From Acidimicrobiia bacterium (GTDB lineage: Bacteria; Actinomycetota; Acidimicrobiia; Acidimicrobiales; Hopanoidiivorantaceae), in contig JAHRAM010000173.1 in assembly GCA_020027305.1 (NCBI GenBank), forward strand, positions 1 to 8,211: a DNA stretch of 8,211 nt. Reading direction: 5' to 3'. Position 1 is the stretch's first letter. Each line of letters opens with the position of its first letter. The translations under genes were made by a program, and so were the position numbers. This document shows, piece by piece, positions 5,917 through 8,211 of the stretch. The notes under the pieces were generated by a model, which did not search any database, was not told the DNA's origin, and was given only the letters and a program-made list of their open reading frames with translations.

Positions 5917-7506
5917 TCAGCCCAACTCAATCAGCTGAACTGCATTGATGCCATCGGCACTTTCTAGTTTTTGCCTAACATCTTCAGTTGCAGATTCGGT
6001 GGTGGCAATTACCATAAGCGCTGCCCCTTCTTGACTTCTGCCCACATGCATGTCATCAATGTTTACTCCTGCCTCGCCAAGGATGGTTCCAACCAATCCA
6101 ATGACACCAGGGCGGTCATCGTTTTCTACCAAAACCATATGGCGAGCTGGGGCGAGGTTGAACTTGTGGTTATCAATACGAATAATTCGAGGGGCTCGCT
6201 CAAGCTCGGTAACCGTGCCTGCCACTACCCTGCTGCTGTCGCCGTTACGACCACTCCCACTGCTGATAGTTACCTGATTGACATATTCTTGAGCAGTCGT
6301 ATTTCTGTGAGTTTCAATGTTTAGACCATGACTTTTTGCAACAGCTTGGGCATTCACATAAGAAAGAGGTTGCTCAGTGGCAGCTTTTAACAACCCAACC
6401 ATAACGGCAAGCGTTCCTGCCTCTACATCCAATGCACCAATATCGCCTTGAAACGAAACTTCCAATTTCTTGGTGGCAAGGTCGCCATCCATGGCTGCAA
6501 AGAAACGCCCAAGCATTTCACATAGCGGAAGGAATGGGCGGAGCAGTTCGGGAATGACATGGGCAGAAATGTTTACAGCAAATGGAGGAAATCCGCCAGC
6601 AAGAGCAGTTACGATTTGTTCCGCAACCGTGATGCCCACCCTATCTTGAGCTTCAGCAGTGCTTGCTCCTAGATGAGGGGTCGCCACAACTTGGTCAAGT
6701 GCAAGCAGCTCTTTGTGCTCAGGAGGCTCTGTGGAAAACACATCTAAAGCTGCCCCAGCAACCACACCATTTTTTATTGCATCATAAAGGGCTTGTTCGT
6801 CAACTGCCTCTCCCCTAGAAACATTTATCAGGCGAAGCCCTGGTTTTGCAACAGCCAACACCTCAGCATTGATAAGATGTTTAGTTTCAGGAGTCGCCAC
6901 AGTATGAAGGCTCACAAAATCAGATTCTGCCACCAGTTGCTTTAGTTCCATCAACCTTACATTCATCTGGCTGGCACGTTCTGTGGAAACATACGGATCG
7001 TGTGCTACCACTTTCATCCCAAAGGCCTGTGCCCGATGTGTAACCAGCTGACCGATTCTGCCAAGACCAACAATTCCCAAAGTCTTTTCGCTCAGCTCCA
7101 CACCGCTGAACTCAGGGCGATTCCAGTTTCCCACTTTCAAATCATTATGGGCTTGGGGGATATTCCTAGCTTGTGCCAAAATCAACCCCATCGTGTGTTC
7201 GGCCGCCGACAAAATATTTGCTTCTGGCGCATTCACAACCACTATGCCCAACTCGGTGGCTTTTTCAACATCAATGTTGTTCACTCCTACGCCCGCCCTG
7301 CCAACAGCACTCAAATTCGTGCCAGCTTCTAGCAATTCCTCAGTCACCTGTGTGCCAGACCTAACAATCAATGCATCTGCTTGGGCGATTTTTTTAGCGA
7401 GCGATTTTTCATCCAGCCCAAATGCCAAATCCACCTCATGCCCAGCGGCACGAAGAATGTCTAAGCCCTCTTCAACTATCGGTTCTGTAACTAATATTTT
7501 TGCCAT
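5917..7506 (-). CDS. serA: D-3-phosphoglycerate dehydrogenase
   Basis: SerA oxidises 3-phosphoglycerate to 3-phosphohydroxypyruvate with NAD, the first step of serine synthesis, in the cytoplasm. With ATG 7506 (MAKILVTEP) it has 529 residues, almost the length of the M. tuberculosis enzyme. Substrate- and nucleotide-binding domains cover about 1-310, with the NAD loop GLGRIG at 148-152 and catalytic Arg231 (SRGEAVDE), Glu260 (DVFSTEPP) and His278 (TPHLGAST). An intervening domain (about 315-450) includes a Ser/Gly-rich insertion near 415-424. A C-terminal ACT domain (about 456-529, VLVENDDRPGVIG) is the serine-sensing module. Longer in-frame starts exist at ATG 7518 and GTG 7542, but homologues begin at MAKILV, and a weak GGGAAAG lies just before it. 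No serA-specific terminator is seen downstream. In mycobacteria serA also neighbours branched-chain amino-acid genes. Confidence 0.95.
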   Translation of the reverse strand: MAKILVTEPIVEEGLDILRAAGHEVDLAFGLDEKSLAKKIAQADALIVRSGTQVTEELLEAGTNLSAVGRAGVGVNNIDVEKATELGIVVVNAPEANILSAAEHTMGLILAQARNIPQAHNDLKVGNWNRPEFSGVELSEKTLGIVGLGRIGQLVTHRAQAFGMKVVAHDPYVSTERASQMNVRLMELKQLVAESDFVSLHTVATPETKHLINAEVLAVAKPGLRLINVSRGEAVDEQALYDAIKNGVVAGAALDVFSTEPPEHKELLALDQVVATPHLGASTAEAQDRVGITVAEQIVTALAGGFPPFAVNISAHVIPELLRPFLPLCEMLGRFFAAMDGDLATKKLEVSFQGDIGALDVEAGTLAVMVGLLKAATEQPLSYVNAQAVAKSHGLNIETHRNTTAQEYVNQVTISSGSGRNGDSSRVVAGTVTELERAPRIIRIDNHKFNLAPARHMVLVENDDRPGVIGLVGTILGEAGVNIDDMHVGRSQEGAALMVIATTESATEDVRQKLESADGINAVQLIELG

Positions 7507-7652
7507 TTGCTTTCCCATAAATAATGGTAAAGCATAAACCACTACTTTTCATTTATTTATTCGGTTTTCTGCTGCTTTTATTTTGCTTATATTGTCGGAA
7601 TGCCGCCAGATATTTCGACCTCAGTTTAATTCCACATTAGATTAAAAAATAG

Positions 7653-7668
7653 GTAAAATTAATTAAAC
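7653..7668. repeat. AT-rich element shared with the 731-747 intergenic site (copy 2)
   Basis: GTAAAATTAATTAAAC matches the 731-747 copy except for one missing T. It lies about 75 bp before the amidohydrolase start codon. Its core AATTAATT is partly symmetric. Confidence 0.3.
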
Positions 7669-7729
7669 AACAAAAGTGAAAACGTTAAGACACCTAAAAC
7701 ACTTAACCACTTAAAAACACCGAAAAATC

Positions 7730-7735
7730 AGGAGG
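7730..7735 (+). promoter_or_regulatory. Ribosome binding site of the amidohydrolase gene
   Basis: AGGAGG lies 7 nt before ATG 7743, an ideal Shine-Dalgarno that fixes the start. It contrasts with the minus-strand genes, most of which lack one. Confidence 0.85.
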
Positions 7736-7742
7736 AAGAAAA

Positions 7743-8211
7743 ATGAGCAAAGTTGACTTCAAAGCCTTTGACGCAGACAACCATTATTATGAGGCAGAAG
7801 ATGCCTTTATCCGCCATGTGCCAAAAGAGATGCAAAAGCGGTGCATGCAATGGGCAGAGCTAAACGGAAAACGGCGGCTACTGGTAGGTGGCAAAGTAAA
7901 TCGTTTCATCCCAAACCCAACTTTTGACCCAATTGCCCGCCCAGGAAGTTTGGATGATTATTTCCGCGGCAAAGTGGCATCGGCAGATTTGCGAGAAGCG
8001 TTTGGCGAGCTTGACCAGATGTCTGACCACCCAGAATACCGCGACAGAGATGCTCGCGTAGACTTCATGGAAAATCAAGGGTTGGAAGCAGCATATTTCT
8101 TCCCCACCTTAGGTGTAGGAATGGAAAGCGCACTCGCCCACGACCTCCCCGCCATGCGTGCTGCCTTCAAAGGGTTTAACCGCTGGATAGAAGAAGAATG
8201 GGGCTTTGCTT
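7743..8211 (+). CDS. Amidohydrolase-2 family protein, C-terminus cut off by window edge
   Basis: The 156 visible residues open with VDFKAFDADNHYYEAEDAF, typical of the Amidohydro_2 family (PF04909), metal-dependent TIM-barrel hydrolases and decarboxylases. The first metal motif is the D-x-D-N-H form (Asp10, Asp12, His14) rather than a classical H-x-H. RFIPNPTFDPIARPG, DRDARVDFMENQGLEAAYFFPTLGVGMES and the final FNRWIEEEWGF are typical of a subgroup abundant in actinobacteria. Substrate is unknown; relatives act on aromatic or acyl compounds, but nothing here identifies it. The catalytic His and Asp of the later barrel strands lie beyond the window. It diverges from serA with its own strong Shine-Dalgarno, so it may start a separate rightward operon. 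Confidence 0.88.
   Translation, partial: MSKVDFKAFDADNHYYEAEDAFIRHVPKEMQKRCMQWAELNGKRRLLVGGKVNRFIPNPTFDPIARPGSLDDYFRGKVASADLREAFGELDQMSDHPEYRDRDARVDFMENQGLEAAYFFPTLGVGMESALAHDLPAMRAAFKGFNRWIEEEWGFA

Larger units (their letters stand above)
7507..7742. other. Divergent intergenic region between serA and amidohydrolase gene
   Basis: The spacer holds both 5' regions. A weak rightward promoter candidate is TCGACC (7615-7620), a 17-bp gap and TAGATT (7638-7643), each 4 of 6. A leftward TATAAG (about 7587-7592) could serve serA but lacks a -35 partner. CACTTAA repeats at 7700-7706 and 7708-7714. I see no serine-responsive leader or intrinsic terminator. Confidence 0.5.

Noticed and set aside
5971..6324. 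Plus-strand frames of 75-117 codons inside serA (also 7000-7537) and similar ones inside leuA and the regulator
   Set aside because: They are shadows of well-supported genes on the other strand, without ribosome binding sites or recognisable domains.
7472..7552. Minus-strand frame MKSSGLCFTIIYGKANGK... starting upstream of serA with two Ser codons, as a possible serine leader peptide
   Set aside because: It overlaps the serA start in another frame and no terminator or competing hairpin lies between it and serA, so attenuation is not supported.

Overview
This AT-rich window is bacterial and probably comes from a low-GC actinobacterium. An Acidimicrobiia-like lineage is my best guess, with modest confidence. 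The evidence is a 529-residue serA of the actinobacterial type, a three-domain DtxR-family regulator with a PTTCPHGNPIPG segment, a beta-propeller lipoprotein with the DEPDIIKTDG signature, an amidohydrolase of a style common in actinobacteria, and apparently leaderless genes next to Shine-Dalgarno-led ones. Stops follow the standard code.

Layout: (a) 1-563, minus strand, is the N-terminal part of a single-pass membrane protein running off the left edge. (b) 564-1041 is a divergent intergenic region with a palindrome, five copies of GACTTA and tandem repeats of about 19-20 bp. (c) 1042-3309, plus strand, is a secreted lipoprotein with a C-terminal beta-propeller. (d) 3306-3974, minus strand, is a DtxR-family metal-dependent regulator whose stop codon overlaps the lipoprotein stop. 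(e) 4044-5666, minus strand, is leuA (2-isopropylmalate synthase). (f) 5667-5916 carries a complete leucine attenuator upstream of leuA: a promoter with a perfect -10 box, a 16-codon leader peptide ending in Leu-Leu-Leu-stop, a 7-bp hairpin and an intrinsic terminator with seven U residues. (g) 5917-7506, minus strand, is serA (D-3-phosphoglycerate dehydrogenase). (h) 7507-7742 is the divergent serA/amidohydrolase spacer. (i) 7743-8211, plus strand, is the start of an amidohydrolase-2 family protein running off the right edge.

How the parts relate: serA and leuA are same-strand amino-acid biosynthesis genes, but leuA has its own promoter and attenuator, so it should respond to leucine separately from serA. 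The attenuator terminator would also stop transcription arriving from serA, where no other terminator is visible. The DtxR-type gene follows leuA by 69 bp with no terminator between them, so readthrough is possible. The most interesting element is the leuA leader: its start codon lies only 9 nt after the -10 box, so the leader peptide is probably translated from a leaderless transcript, and its three Leu codons directly abut the stop. No mobile element, CRISPR array, tRNA or rRNA was seen.
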